NCBI GenBank assembly: GCA_036960605.1
Contig: JBALXI010000013.1
Span: 31,902-95,901, forward strand
Reading direction: 5' to 3'
Origin: Oleispira sp036960605
GTDB lineage: Bacteria; Pseudomonadota; Gammaproteobacteria; Pseudomonadales; Oceanobacteraceae
Length of the DNA: 64,000 nt
A model generated the notes under the pieces. The model saw only the letters and a list, made by a program, of their open reading frames with translations. It made no database searches and had not been told where the DNA came from. The position numbers and the translations under genes are program-made. Every line of letters starts with the position of its first letter. Position 1 is the first letter of the stretch. Positions 16,987-26,767 of this stretch are shown piece by piece.

Positions 16987-18183
16987 CTATAACGATTCAT
17001 AAATATTATGTAAGTCTTTACCAATAACATTCCAATCATATACATTTTCCGCCAACTTCCTTGCATTTAGTTCTATTGAATTGGTGAATTCCGTCGATGA
17101 AATTGCCTTTATTACTTGTTCTGAAAAATCACTCGCGGTATCCGCAAAGAGAATATCTACACCGTGAGTTAAGCCAACGCCCTCGGCCCCCTTACTAGTA
17201 GAAACCATACATTTACCTAGAGCCAAACCTTCAACCACTTTTAATCTTGTCCCACTGCCAACATTTAAAGGGACAATCATCAATGCTGAACTCTGTACAT
17301 AAGGGATAAAATCGTCAACGAACCCTAATATTTCAACATTAGATTTTATACCTTCAGGTATTTCAACTGCAGGTTCAGGATTTCCAAGTATTTGTAATTT
17401 TATTTCAGGATCAATTTTATTAATTAAAGGTAACACATCATTTAAAAACCAAATTATTCCTAGCCTATTTGGATACCAGCCCATCCCACCTAAAAATACT
17501 ATTGTTTTATCCTTTTTATTATTGTTATCAGGTTTTAATCTCTCAGCATCAACGCCATTGGGAATGCAATATACACTCCCTCCTCCTAAAGTAGTTAAAT
17601 CTTCAACATCTTTAGGGGAGCATGCCAATACAGCATCAACAAAACTTATTGAGCTTTTCTCGAAGTTTAATAACTTTTTGTATTCGCGTTTATAAATAAT
17701 CTTAGAAGAAAATGAATTTATCGTAGTTAATTTTTGTTTGATCAAATCAGATTCCAGATTGTGTTCATTTAAAACAATTTTTATTCCATCAGGAATTAAT
17801 GGCAACAGGCCAGCTAGCGGTAAAAGATCAAGATGGACTATATCTGGTTCTATTATTTCGATCTTATCTTCAAATTGATCTTTCAATCTTGCCGTAACAT
17901 ACTTAGTTACTACTAGAGGACAATTAAGTTTTAGCGCAGATAGCCCAGCAACAAGAGAAGAAAACTTTCCAGAACTAACTTTCACACCCGAAATTGATGA
18001 ACATAATTTACCAAGCTCATTGCTTCTGTCGATTTCTTCCCCTTCTCTCAATAGACTCAACAAATGAACGTCATATTTTTTGGAGAGTTGCTTTAAAATT
18101 CCAAATGCACGAATTTGATGCCCCTCTAACGCAGGATAAGGCAATCTCGCTGAAACAAATAATATCTTTTTTCGATTAGGCAT
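16987..18183 (-). CDS. Glycosyltransferase family 4, PEP-CTERM/EpsH1-type
   Basis: GT-B glycosyltransferase of about 398 residues. The start ILFVSARLPYPALEGHQIRAFGILKQLS and the middle (CSPKDVEDLTTLGGGSVYCIPNGVD) resemble the sugar transferases commonly found with exosortase EPS clusters. The C-terminal domain holds the donor-site pattern VPLNVGSGTRLKVVEGLALGKCMVSTSKGAEG. It adds a sugar to the polyprenyl-linked intermediate on the cytoplasmic face. I take ATG 18183; a TTG at 18195 overlaps the preceding stop and is a less likely start. Confidence 0.88.
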   Translation of the reverse strand: MPNRKKILFVSARLPYPALEGHQIRAFGILKQLSKKYDVHLLSLLREGEEIDRSNELGKLCSSISGVKVSSGKFSSLVAGLSALKLNCPLVVTKYVTARLKDQFEDKIEIIEPDIVHLDLLPLAGLLPLIPDGIKIVLNEHNLESDLIKQKLTTINSFSSKIIYKREYKKLLNFEKSSISFVDAVLACSPKDVEDLTTLGGGSVYCIPNGVDAERLKPDNNNKKDKTIVFLGGMGWYPNRLGIIWFLNDVLPLINKIDPEIKLQILGNPEPAVEIPEGIKSNVEILGFVDDFIPYVQSSALMIVPLNVGSGTRLKVVEGLALGKCMVSTSKGAEGVGLTHGVDILFADTASDFSEQVIKAISSTEFTNSIELNARKLAENVYDWNVIGKDLHNIYESL

Positions 18184-18191
18184 GACTAAGC

Positions 18192-19187
18192 TCAATGTAT
18201 ATTTATAGGGTTAACTAACATAGTAGTAAACATTGCTTTAGAAGCTCCACCTAGCGGGTTGACAATTCGTTCCTTAGAAACATTAAATCGTTTCAAATAA
18301 AATGGATCATCATAAAGTTCATTTGATCCTTCAATTGTTGTCACTGCTGATACATACCCTTCATCGATTAAAATTTCACGACTAAACACGGAGATGTCCT
18401 GAACCCTGCCATTTGGATATGCGAAATGCTTAGTATTTATGCCAGCCTCATTAAAAATCAATTGATTACTTTTTTTAATCTCATTTGAAAATTCATCAGG
18501 TGTAACCATAGAACTAATAACATGACTATGAGTGTGCCCTCCTAACTCCATGCCATTACTAGCAAGCGATCGTATATCTTCCCAGCATAAGAAAGAATTA
18601 TTATCAGAAGATTCGGATTCAAAATCCAATGTCATCGCAAGATATTTAATAATGGCATCAATATCTGCTGGATGATGTTTTTTAATCCCGGAATTTAATT
18701 CCTTAATTGCAATTTCTCTTTTATCATTACTACTTAAATCAAAAAAACCCAAATAAAATGAAGATAAATCAATATTAATATTTTTACACGTTAAAATCAT
18801 TCTTTCCAACTCAACTGCCCAGAATTTTTTTTGTGTATCAATATAATCAGTTGCTAAATATAATATACATGGAAAATCAGAGGACAAATCGTTAATTTTT
18901 AGTACATTCTTAAATCCATCATCAAATGTAATACAAAATCTAATGCTTTTCGATTCTGATAGGATAAGATCACTCATACTCGTTAAACTGCCTAACGAAC
19001 CTGCCCACTCAACAACGCGCTCAAGATGGCGCAGTGGTAGTGATATATTTAAAAGGTCTTTGTCTTCTTCTATACGGTGAAACATTAAAATATAGTGTCT
19101 TCTAGAACTTCTAATACGCCAGTTATTAAATCCACTATAATGAAATAATAAAGCAATAAAATATTTCAACCAACGTTTAAAGATCAT
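18192..19187 (-). CDS. Polysaccharide deacetylase (CE4)
   Basis: 331 residues with an N-terminal hydrophobic stretch and a NodB-type deacetylase domain. The catalytic/metal motif is TFDDG (Asp89, Asp90), with the metal histidines in GGHTHSH (His218, His222) and a following FAYPNGR. Such enzymes remove N- or O-acetyl groups from polymer or precursor sugars. A strong AAGGAGG ribosome site lies inside the end of the upstream polymerase gene, and the two reading frames overlap by 11 bases. The domain is intact, so activity is expected. Confidence 0.88.
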   Translation of the reverse strand: MIFKRWLKYFIALLFHYSGFNNWRIRSSRRHYILMFHRIEEDKDLLNISLPLRHLERVVEWAGSLGSLTSMSDLILSESKSIRFCITFDDGFKNVLKINDLSSDFPCILYLATDYIDTQKKFWAVELERMILTCKNINIDLSSFYLGFFDLSSNDKREIAIKELNSGIKKHHPADIDAIIKYLAMTLDFESESSDNNSFLCWEDIRSLASNGMELGGHTHSHVISSMVTPDEFSNEIKKSNQLIFNEAGINTKHFAYPNGRVQDISVFSREILIDEGYVSAVTTIEGSNELYDDPFYLKRFNVSKERIVNPLGGASKAMFTTMLVNPINIH

Positions 19188-20436
19188 CCTTAACCTCCTT
19201 TTTTTCTAACCGCATTAATTCAATAACAGAAATCAAACCGATGAATGCCCAAAAACTAGTAATCATTGCGTAATGAGAAAATCGATCACCAAACATATTA
19301 CCCAGCATCATTGCAATAATGGCTCCCCCCATACCCAAGACCAGACCGTTTACAATATTATCATCATCCCGCCAGTCCAAATTTCTTTTTGTAATCGACC
19401 ACAAACTTTTCAATAATATTATAAACATAATGGAACCAAGAATACCTCGTTCAACTAGAACTTTCACATAGTAATTATGAGTATCCATCTCGTATGGGTT
19501 AATACTTGGGTCCGTTACCGTATGGTAGCCATAGCCCGCAACAGGCCTTTTCAAAAAATTATTAAATGCGATTTCCCAAAACACAAATCTCGATTCAGCA
19601 CTAGCATCCCTCTCGCCCTCTTCTGCATCAATACTTGAAAATCTTTCACTAATCGATGGAGGTAGGTTTACAATACAAATAGCTAGTATTACTAGCGTCG
19701 GAAGGATTAATTTTGCTGTATTTTTATACCGCATAAGAATAACCATCGCACCCAATATAAATGCAACATATGCACCACGAGAGTACGAATATAGAACACA
19801 TAGTCCCGAAAAAATAAAAAACATAAGAAAAACATTTCTATATTTTTTTTCATTCCAGCAAGTAATAATGCAACCTAAACTAACTAAGGCAAGCGTTACA
19901 GAATAAGCAGCCATTTCATTAGCACCCAAATCAATAAAAGTCCCTGATACCCGAAGATCATCAGAGTAGTGCCACTGTGCTACTGACTTGTATTGTGCCC
20001 AAACTACTTTAAAGCAATAGGGAAGAGGTAATAAACATGCTATTAATATGCGACGCCATTGAACCATATCAACTGCACTTCTTTGAATCACAAAGACAAG
20101 AATAATTGGAATAAGTTGATCTTTCATAGAGTTCCAATTACCACTGGCATTATCACCCAAAAAAACATAGCCAACCACTAAAGCAAAGATTGAACTCAAT
20201 ATGTACCAAATCAATACTGAGTTTATACCAAGTTTATGCTCATATTTTATCCCATTCATATGCGAATGAATGAATGCTATAAAAAATAATATATTCAAAA
20301 CATTCAGCCCCCCACCCAAGTTAGGTAGATATTGAACCTGTATATTACGAAGTGGCATGATGAACAATAGAGCTAGAAGTGCCCAATTAGTCTTATTACT
20401 ACTACCTTGTAATGCATAACGACTTAACTTATCCAT
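19177..20436 (-). CDS. O-antigen ligase/Wzy-like polymerase membrane protein
   Basis: 419 residues with about ten or more membrane segments and a periplasmic loop carrying SISERFSSID and the ESRFVFWEIAFNNFLKRPVAGYGYH block that marks the Wzy_C/O-antigen ligase family. It most likely polymerises the repeat units in the periplasm. The exosortase Cys/Arg/His pattern is absent, so it does not provide that missing function. It is 4 bases from the upstream glycosyltransferase stop, and overlaps the downstream deacetylase. Confidence 0.82.
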   Translation of the reverse strand: MDKLSRYALQGSSNKTNWALLALLFIMPLRNIQVQYLPNLGGGLNVLNILFFIAFIHSHMNGIKYEHKLGINSVLIWYILSSIFALVVGYVFLGDNASGNWNSMKDQLIPIILVFVIQRSAVDMVQWRRILIACLLPLPYCFKVVWAQYKSVAQWHYSDDLRVSGTFIDLGANEMAAYSVTLALVSLGCIITCWNEKKYRNVFLMFFIFSGLCVLYSYSRGAYVAFILGAMVILMRYKNTAKLILPTLVILAICIVNLPPSISERFSSIDAEEGERDASAESRFVFWEIAFNNFLKRPVAGYGYHTVTDPSINPYEMDTHNYYVKVLVERGILGSIMFIILLKSLWSITKRNLDWRDDDNIVNGLVLGMGGAIIAMMLGNMFGDRFSHYAMITSFWAFIGLISVIELMRLEKKEVKDDL

Positions 20437-20439
20437 TAC

Positions 20440-21540
20440 TTACACTAGTCCAACATATTCTAAATATAGAGATCTAGCTTGCTGCTCAACTGAAAGATTC
20501 TCTTTCACGTACTCCCTTCCTAACAGACCTAATTCATTCCAGCTAGTTCTATTATTACGAATATCCATAACTAATTTAATAAGCTCACCTATTGTTGAAT
20601 ACGTACTTCCACAATTCGCTTCCCTTATGAGCCTAGGGATTTCACCTACTGCAGTACTGATTATAGGTAGACCCCTTTCCATGCCTTCGAGCATATTCAA
20701 TGGCATCCCCTCTGTTGTAGAGGTTATTAACAATATATCTGACCGATCGAGCCAAGCAGTTACATCACGAGTAAACCCAACCAAGTTAATACAGTCCTTT
20801 AGATTTCGAACGTTTATTATCTCTTCAATAACAGCCATCAAAGGCCCACTTCCAAGTAAATTTAAAATAACAGGAACATTTAGGTTCTTTAATTTCTCCA
20901 CCATATCAATTGCTAATAAATGATTCTTTTCTTCAGTAAACCTGGCAACCATTATCAAATTCAATATATCTAGATTGGGTTTATTACTTTCTGGCATTGA
21001 ACTAACTACCGTTCCATTGTTAACCTGCTTAATTTCAGGATATGTAAATAGATCAGTCTCAATATTTTTTTTCTGCTCCTGACTCACAGTAAGTACTCTC
21101 GACACTTTACGCATCATAAGCTTCTCAATTACTGCGTATACTTTTTCACTAATCGTATTCCCGAGCGATCCATGAATATGATGAACAATCGGTATATTTA
21201 GAGTTTTCAGTGTACTGTATACATAGAATAGTGATTTATAATCATGCGTATGAATCACATTAAATTCAGCTGTTTTTATCTGCTCTTCTATAGATTTAAT
21301 TACTTGTCGATCCACCCGACCTTTTGGTATAAATCCATGTGTATCTACCCCTAAGTCTGATAATAACGTTCTCAATGTAGCTGAATCGCCCAAGACAGTT
21401 TCTAGTGTAAGTAATGATGCTTCACAAAAATTGTTTAGTACTGGGAGTACATTCAATAAGACCTGTTCAGCACCGTACATTCCTATAGTAGATCGTACAT
21501 GTAAGACTTTAATTTTTTTAGCAGATAACTTATCAATCAT
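20440..21540 (-). CDS. Glycosyltransferase family 4
   Basis: 366-residue GT-B enzyme. N-terminal acceptor domain: VLHVRSTIGMYGAEQVLL and HVIHTHDYKSLFYV-like strand; C-terminal donor domain: NLIMVARFTEEKNHLLAI, NLVGFTRDV and the catalytic EGMPLNMLEGMERGLPIIST pattern with the glutamates of the E-x7-E motif. It transfers a sugar from a nucleotide donor to the growing repeat unit. The ATG overlaps the end of the upstream gene by 8 bases. Sugar specificity cannot be read from sequence. Confidence 0.9.
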   Translation of the reverse strand: MIDKLSAKKIKVLHVRSTIGMYGAEQVLLNVLPVLNNFCEASLLTLETVLGDSATLRTLLSDLGVDTHGFIPKGRVDRQVIKSIEEQIKTAEFNVIHTHDYKSLFYVYSTLKTLNIPIVHHIHGSLGNTISEKVYAVIEKLMMRKVSRVLTVSQEQKKNIETDLFTYPEIKQVNNGTVVSSMPESNKPNLDILNLIMVARFTEEKNHLLAIDMVEKLKNLNVPVILNLLGSGPLMAVIEEIINVRNLKDCINLVGFTRDVTAWLDRSDILLITSTTEGMPLNMLEGMERGLPIISTAVGEIPRLIREANCGSTYSTIGELIKLVMDIRNNRTSWNELGLLGREYVKENLSVEQQARSLYLEYVGLV

Positions 21541-22693
21541 TACGATAACCTATTAACTGTTCATATAATGTCTCTAACCGTTTAACCATTACATTATTTG
21601 AAAAATCACGCTCTGCCTTAATTCTAGAGTTCTTGCACATTTCAAGGTATTGTTCATTATTATTCACCGTTTTCCACATAGCATTTGCGAGGGCTAATGA
21701 ATCTTCTTTATCTACAAGTAGTCCATTAAATCCATGCTCAACAACTTCAGGATTACCACCCACATTGGTTGCAACAATAGGAAGTCCCGTTGCCGTTGCT
21801 TCAATAAGTGCATTAGAGAGTCCTTCAGATAGGGTTGCACTAACCATTAAATCAGATGCCCCCAACCAATCTTGAACATTATCTTGAAAGCCCGCAAAAA
21901 TAACGCTATCTGATATGCATAAGTTATTGGCTTGTACTTTTAACTCATCCTCTAGCTCTCCTCCTCCCAATAACACTAATATCCAAGGTGTCGAATTTTT
22001 TTTAGAAAATAATGAGAATGCCTCCAAAAGATATTTATGACCCTTTACAGGCTTTAACCAACCAACAGATGTCATAACCCTGACGTTTGTTGGTAATCCG
22101 AGCTTATTTTTTAAAGTAATTCGAGTTTTATCTGTTGTAACGCTGTACGTTGATAAATGAACTCCGTTTGGAATTACATGCGTATCACATTCTGAAATAT
22201 CATATTCATCCACCATTTGCTTAGTAATACTCTTCGAAGGCGCTGTAATATTCTTCAATTTTGGCGTAATTATATGCATCAAGCGTTTAAGGGTGCCATC
22301 AAGCTTGAACCCCATATCTCGTTTACTTGATACTGTCTCAAATGACGTCCCTGGTAATAATTTCAATACAAAATTAACGATATCTGACTTTTCATGATAA
22401 GAAACTACAAGCTGTATTTCTTTTTTTCTTATTAAGAGCCAAAGCTCTAAGATCAGGCTGAACATTTTTTTTGATTTAACATTCATTAGCGGTCGACTGT
22501 ATAAGGTGACATTAGGTCTCTCTACAAGTGGGCCGTCAGCAAGCATAGGATTTCCAGTGGGCGTCATCTGAATGACCTCTACTTGAAAGTCATCAGATAT
22601 TGATGTCAAAAAATTATGCAAATGTCTCTCGCTGCCTCCAGGCCAGCCAACATACGTATCGGTAATAATTAGTATTTTTTTAATGTCTTTCAT
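21533..22693 (-). CDS. Glycosyltransferase family 4
   Basis: 386-residue GT-B enzyme. The N-terminal GGSERHLHNFL segment, VIPNGVHL, and the donor domain SVGWLKPVKGHKYLLEAF ... GFQDNVQDWLGASDLMVSATLSEGLSNALIEATATGLPIVATNVGGNPEVV carry the family's E-x7-E catalytic region. Start ATG overlaps the stop of the upstream GT2 gene as ATGA, so the genes are coupled. Together with the other transferases it would complete the repeat unit. Donor unknown. Confidence 0.9.
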   Translation of the reverse strand: MKDIKKILIITDTYVGWPGGSERHLHNFLTSISDDFQVEVIQMTPTGNPMLADGPLVERPNVTLYSRPLMNVKSKKMFSLILELWLLIRKKEIQLVVSYHEKSDIVNFVLKLLPGTSFETVSSKRDMGFKLDGTLKRLMHIITPKLKNITAPSKSITKQMVDEYDISECDTHVIPNGVHLSTYSVTTDKTRITLKNKLGLPTNVRVMTSVGWLKPVKGHKYLLEAFSLFSKKNSTPWILVLLGGGELEDELKVQANNLCISDSVIFAGFQDNVQDWLGASDLMVSATLSEGLSNALIEATATGLPIVATNVGGNPEVVEHGFNGLLVDKEDSLALANAMWKTVNNNEQYLEMCKNSRIKAERDFSNNVMVKRLETLYEQLIGYRND

Positions 22694-23835
22694 TTACTTT
22701 TCCAAGCCTGCTGTTTTTTATCAAAAGCATAATGAAACAGTCCAAGCATGTTAAACCAGTTGAGTGCAATGAACGATATACCTAAACGTAATATTGCAAA
22801 ATTTAACAATTGAGGGGCCTTTAAACTTAATGGATATAGCATAATCGTAAGCATGAATAGTAATGCGTACATATAACCCATTAGATAACCTTGATACCCA
22901 ATAAGCACACTTATAAATAATGATAGTAATGCGGCATAAGGCGCTAATAATCTGAATACTTTATGGCTCAAATACTGCCACCATATGGGATGATAAAACG
23001 GAATTGTAAATGCAACATTCCTTAACCACAGTTGGTAATTCCCTTTAATTGTTCTCGTTTTCCTTATTTTTTCTTTTTTCAAATCATTAGATGGAATATC
23101 CAGCGCAATCGCCCGTTCATCAAAGCCTATCCAATATCCTTTTTTGCAGATATTCATTGGAATAAGCACATCATCTAGTATCGTATCAGCCGGGATAGTT
23201 TCATATAATGAACGTTTAAACATATAGATAGCACCAGTGACTCCAGGCACACTGCCAATTATGGCTTCAGATTTTCTGATAAACTTCTCATAGCGCCAAT
23301 AACCATCCATTCCTTCAGATACATTATTTTGACCTTCGCTTTTAAATTGAAGCTCTCCACTCACCGCTCCTGCTGATGAATTCATTTCAAACCATGAGGA
23401 TAGATCTTTGGCACTGGTGAGATTTATAGATTGTCGAGCGTCTAACATAAAAACCAATTCTGTACTTACCTGCGTCATTGCAAGGTTGATTCCAGCAGCT
23501 TTTCCACTTCGTTTTTTTGTTTTCAATAAGGTTATACGATCTGATTTTAGACTACCAACCAATCTAGCCGTTTCGTCTGAACTGGCATCATCAACAATAA
23601 TCACATTTAATTTTTCTTTAGGGTAATCTAAAGATAATACATTATTAATCTTTTCCACAATGTACTGCTCTTCATTGCAAGCTATGATTACAGCAGTAAT
23701 GGTAAATTTATAATCTCCGCGGGGGATAGAGTGACTCCTCCCCCCACTATATTTAGTAAGTGCTGCGAGTAATAATGGATATCCAGCAAAAACATAAAAG
23801 ATGAATACCAAAAGACCTACAAATATATATATCAT
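22690..23835 (-). CDS. Membrane-bound glycosyltransferase family 2
   Basis: 381 residues: an N-terminal membrane segment (2-25), a GT-A domain and a C-terminal cluster of membrane segments (about 290-365). The nucleotide-binding DD lies in IIVDDASSDETARLV, the metal DXD-like site in LDARQSIN, and the catalytic acid and acceptor region in VPGVTGAIYMFKRSLYETIP with DDVLIPM. It resembles processive synthases (hyaluronan/cellulose-type), but it lacks a clear QxxRW motif: only ...RTIKGNYQLWLRN is seen. Coupled by ATGA to both neighbours. Confidence 0.87.
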   Translation of the reverse strand: MIYIFVGLLVFIFYVFAGYPLLLAALTKYSGGRSHSIPRGDYKFTITAVIIACNEEQYIVEKINNVLSLDYPKEKLNVIIVDDASSDETARLVGSLKSDRITLLKTKKRSGKAAGINLAMTQVSTELVFMLDARQSINLTSAKDLSSWFEMNSSAGAVSGELQFKSEGQNNVSEGMDGYWRYEKFIRKSEAIIGSVPGVTGAIYMFKRSLYETIPADTILDDVLIPMNICKKGYWIGFDERAIALDIPSNDLKKEKIRKTRTIKGNYQLWLRNVAFTIPFYHPIWWQYLSHKVFRLLAPYAALLSLFISVLIGYQGYLMGYMYALLFMLTIMLYPLSLKAPQLLNFAILRLGISFIALNWFNMLGLFHYAFDKKQQAWKSK

Positions 23836-24584
23836 TGATCAGCACCCAGTATTTTATTTCTTACACCATCATAGACCTTATTACCCAATGCTTTCTTGGC
23901 CAGCCCGGTAACATAGTATTTTCTTTTCAGCTTACGAACATTTTTACTGTTTAACTGACTGCATTCTGCCAGTTTAAAAACCGAGTCGTTCATCATCACT
24001 GGAATTCTTGGAATTAAATACTGATCCTTATTACCCCACACGCCAGGTTTAGAGATCGCAATTGATTGATAGCCCACTCTTTTAGAAATTTTTTCAGTTA
24101 TTTTGTTATATCGCCCCCCTGGTGGGGCTAGGATTAACACTTCTTTTGAAATTTCGTCTTCAATTCTATTTTTACTGCTTCTCAGTTGGTTTTCTTGTTC
24201 TTTTTCAGTGCAGTCTGAAAGGAAGATATGATCAAAGGAATGCGATTGGATGCTCATCCCAAGTTCTGATAGCTCACGTAACTGACCCCAGCTCATGAAA
24301 TCTTTTTTCCCGACCATTGCTGGATTAATAAAAAAATCACCGACACCTAGTTTATTTTCAACAAGCGATAGCGCAGCATCATAATTACTTATGTGGCCAT
24401 CATCAAAAGTGAGTACTGGATAATCGCTATAATTACTTTCTATAGCATTTAGGATACTCGTCATTGGTCCAACTTTTTTGACCAACTCAATGAATTTTTT
24501 ACTGGAATAATTATAGTGAGCATCCGCACTATCATCCTTCGATAACTCCCCTATAGAATGAAACATATATACTGTATTTGCCAT
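23832..24584 (-). CDS. Polysaccharide deacetylase (CE4), short form
   Basis: 250-residue NodB-type deacetylase without a membrane anchor. Motifs: YMFHSIG at the start, LTFDDG with Asp61 and Asp62, and SHSFDH with metal histidines 115 and 119, then LAPPGGRYN. It is the third deacetylase-type gene in the locus (with 18192-19187 and perhaps 10946-12109), pointing to partial deacetylation of the polymer or its precursor. It sits directly after the ATPase gene, as deacetylases do in PEP-CTERM EPS clusters, but lacks the DVEDYFH start of that subfamily. Confidence 0.87.
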   Translation of the reverse strand: MANTVYMFHSIGELSKDDSADAHYNYSSKKFIELVKKVGPMTSILNAIESNYSDYPVLTFDDGHISNYDAALSLVENKLGVGDFFINPAMVGKKDFMSWGQLRELSELGMSIQSHSFDHIFLSDCTEKEQENQLRSSKNRIEDEISKEVLILAPPGGRYNKITEKISKRVGYQSIAISKPGVWGNKDQYLIPRIPVMMNDSVFKLAECSQLNSKNVRKLKRKYYVTGLAKKALGNKVYDGVRNKILGADQ

Positions 24585-24589
24585 TGGAA

Positions 24590-25576
24590 TTACTCTACCT
24601 CATCCTTGGTATTCATATTATTCGCCAATGCTTCTAGGCTCATATTTATGCCTTCTAACGCATAAATCATTCTCTCGAAAGAATTCGAATCTTCCGCCAA
24701 TTCACTTATTTTTTTAACCGCTACATTCGAGGTAATAGCATTCCCCATACCTAGAACCTTAGGTATATTTATCATCAGATCAGAGGCCACTTCAACAACA
24801 TCATTTTTTAATGCGTATTTTCTATCTTCAATAAATGCACATAACAGTAATGCATCACATATCTTATTAATAAGTCTAGGGATACCGTTCGAGTACTTGA
24901 AAATCTCACTTATCACATTTTTTGTAAATATATTATCAGTATTATTTCCTGCGATTTTCAGTCTATATTCGATATACTTTGATACATCCTCTTCGCTTAA
25001 TCCTTTCAGGTGATAATGTAGCTTCACCCTCTGTTTAAGCTGTTCAGAATCATTAACACTGAGCATAAATTCTGGCTGGCCAAGCATAATCACTCGAAGA
25101 AGAGGTTTATTATTAACCTCAAGCCCTGCTAGCATTCTTATATCTTCTAAATTTTCAACTGTAAGATTTTGAGCCTCATCAATAATCAAGACGCTAGGTC
25201 GGCCACGATCAAGCTCTGTATGAAAATGTTTTTTCAAAGAAAAGACCAAGCTTACTTTGCTTTCTTTATTAGCCACCGTACCCGCTTCTTCAGCGATATA
25301 CTGAAATAATTCTTTTCCCTTCAAATTTGTGAAAGGCAAACTAATACAAGCTACTTTTTTGTCAAATCGTTTAATCAAGCGCTTCAACAATATAGTTTTA
25401 CCAGCCCCAACTTCCCCTGTAATAACTACAAATCCTCCTGGCTGGCTAACCGCATAATCCATATAAGCCATTGCTTTAGAGTGCTGCTGGCTAAGATACA
25501 GAAAATCATCGTCAGGAATAATCTGAAATGGAGGTTTTTTAAATTTAAAAAAATCTAGATAGATAATTGTATTCAC
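24590..25576 (-). CDS. PEP-CTERM/EPS-locus secretion ATPase (ExeA/GspA-like)
   Basis: 328-residue AAA+ ATPase of the ExeA-like type found in exosortase-associated EPS loci. The N-terminal signature (YLDFFKFKKPPFQIIPDDDFLYLSQQH-like) precedes Walker A GEVGAGKT (54-61) and Walker B LIIDEAQ (about 130-136). The typical GspA C-terminal peptidoglycan-binding domain is lacking. Role is thought to be energy-linked assembly of the export machinery; the details are not established. The start is a GTG at 25576. It is the penultimate member of the wza-wzz-kinase-barrel-ATPase block. Confidence 0.85.
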   Translation of the reverse strand: MNTIIYLDFFKFKKPPFQIIPDDDFLYLSQQHSKAMAYMDYAVSQPGGFVVITGEVGAGKTILLKRLIKRFDKKVACISLPFTNLKGKELFQYIAEEAGTVANKESKVSLVFSLKKHFHTELDRGRPSVLIIDEAQNLTVENLEDIRMLAGLEVNNKPLLRVIMLGQPEFMLSVNDSEQLKQRVKLHYHLKGLSEEDVSKYIEYRLKIAGNNTDNIFTKNVISEIFKYSNGIPRLINKICDALLLCAFIEDRKYALKNDVVEVASDLMINIPKVLGMGNAITSNVAVKKISELAEDSNSFERMIYALEGINMSLEALANNMNTKDEVE

Positions 25577-25582
25577 CTTAAT

Positions 25583-26761
25583 TCATCGTGACAATATTGA
25601 TGAACGGCCTTTGTAGTTTATGATAAAAGCTAGACTATAGTAGGGTTCACCATTGTCGACATTAGTATATTTTACTGATAACCGATTATGAAAATTTCTA
25701 ATCCAAGGAGCAGCAATCCCCACAGATGCACTTTGCCAATTTGCCGCGTCATTATCATTACTATCAACACTCACATTCAGTAAACATGCTTTGCACGAAT
25801 TATTTAACAACCTGTAGTCAACTTGCATTGAATACCGTTTTTCCTGCGTTAGTTGCGTTTCAGTTTTTGTTTCCGATGCATTCATTTCCAATAATAAATT
25901 TAGCTGCTTAAAATCATATAAATAACGTCCGATTTTAGAGGTAGTAAAAGTAGCGGGATCTGGAAGTAAAGTATTTGCTGTAGTTAACATACTATTATTA
26001 ATGCTATTATTTTTTTTTATGAACTGTAGTGAAATATTATTCGACGTGTTAAGTGTGTAATTATAATCTGCTTCATAAGTTGGATATACTTTATTATGAG
26101 AGATGAATCGCCCCACCTTGGCACGATAATCAGAAACACCTTGCCTTAACATGATCTCAACTGATGCCTCATTACTACAACTATCAATCGCATCTTCGTT
26201 ATTATAATCGGTACAATAGCGTTCAAATTCTCCAGTAAAATCCATGCCGGTATTAATACTCTTCGTGAGTCGAATAGTGCCATAGATCTCATCTCTTAAA
26301 TATTGGCGATCTAGCTCTCTTGCCTTTTGCAACTCTAACTCCAGCTTAATATCTGATCGAATGTACTTTAGATATTTAGGCCCTGTTAATAGAGACCATG
26401 ATTGAGGCTCAGTATTAACTGTATCAGTATTATAATTAAATTTTGTGCTGCTCTCCCAGCTCAAGTTCGGGGTTATCAGCCTGTACTTATGATCAATTAC
26501 TGAATTGATATAAGTAGTATAATACTCAGAGCCGTGGTTAGAATCAGATCGACCGTCATCAAATAGCTTCTCAAACTCCAGAGAACTATTTGCATCATAG
26601 TTCTTCGCCTCTACGCTTCCGTTATAGTTTCCCTCGACCTTTGCTACAATTTCATCTTCATCTAGGTCAATCTCCACACTCCCTCTGCCGTTACCATGAA
26701 TAGCAGCAGATGATTCAAGGGAGATAGTGATTAATAATAAAATTCTAATAACAATCTTCAT
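25583..26761 (-). CDS. PEP-CTERM-system-associated outer-membrane barrel protein
   Basis: 392 residues with a signal peptide (cleavage near AAIHG, about residue 20) and a series of alternating amphipathic strands, e.g. YYTTYINSVIDHKYRLITPNLSWESSTKF. It corresponds in length and position to the uncharacterised outer-membrane protein family of exosortase EPS clusters. Two Cys pairs (CTDYNNEDAIDSC and CKAC-like) are present. Possible part of an export channel together with the Wza-like lipoprotein. It lies 6 bases upstream of the ATPase gene. Confidence 0.72.
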   Translation of the reverse strand: MKIVIRILLLITISLESSAAIHGNGRGSVEIDLDEDEIVAKVEGNYNGSVEAKNYDANSSLEFEKLFDDGRSDSNHGSEYYTTYINSVIDHKYRLITPNLSWESSTKFNYNTDTVNTEPQSWSLLTGPKYLKYIRSDIKLELELQKARELDRQYLRDEIYGTIRLTKSINTGMDFTGEFERYCTDYNNEDAIDSCSNEASVEIMLRQGVSDYRAKVGRFISHNKVYPTYEADYNYTLNTSNNISLQFIKKNNSINNSMLTTANTLLPDPATFTTSKIGRYLYDFKQLNLLLEMNASETKTETQLTQEKRYSMQVDYRLLNNSCKACLLNVSVDSNDNDAANWQSASVGIAAPWIRNFHNRLSVKYTNVDNGEPYYSLAFIINYKGRSSILSR

Positions 26762-26767
26762 GATATC

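Noticed and set aside
19177..20436. Possible hidden exosortase among the multi-spanning EPS proteins
   Set aside because: The protein matches the O-antigen ligase/Wzy pattern and has no Cys-Arg-His triad spacing of exosortases.
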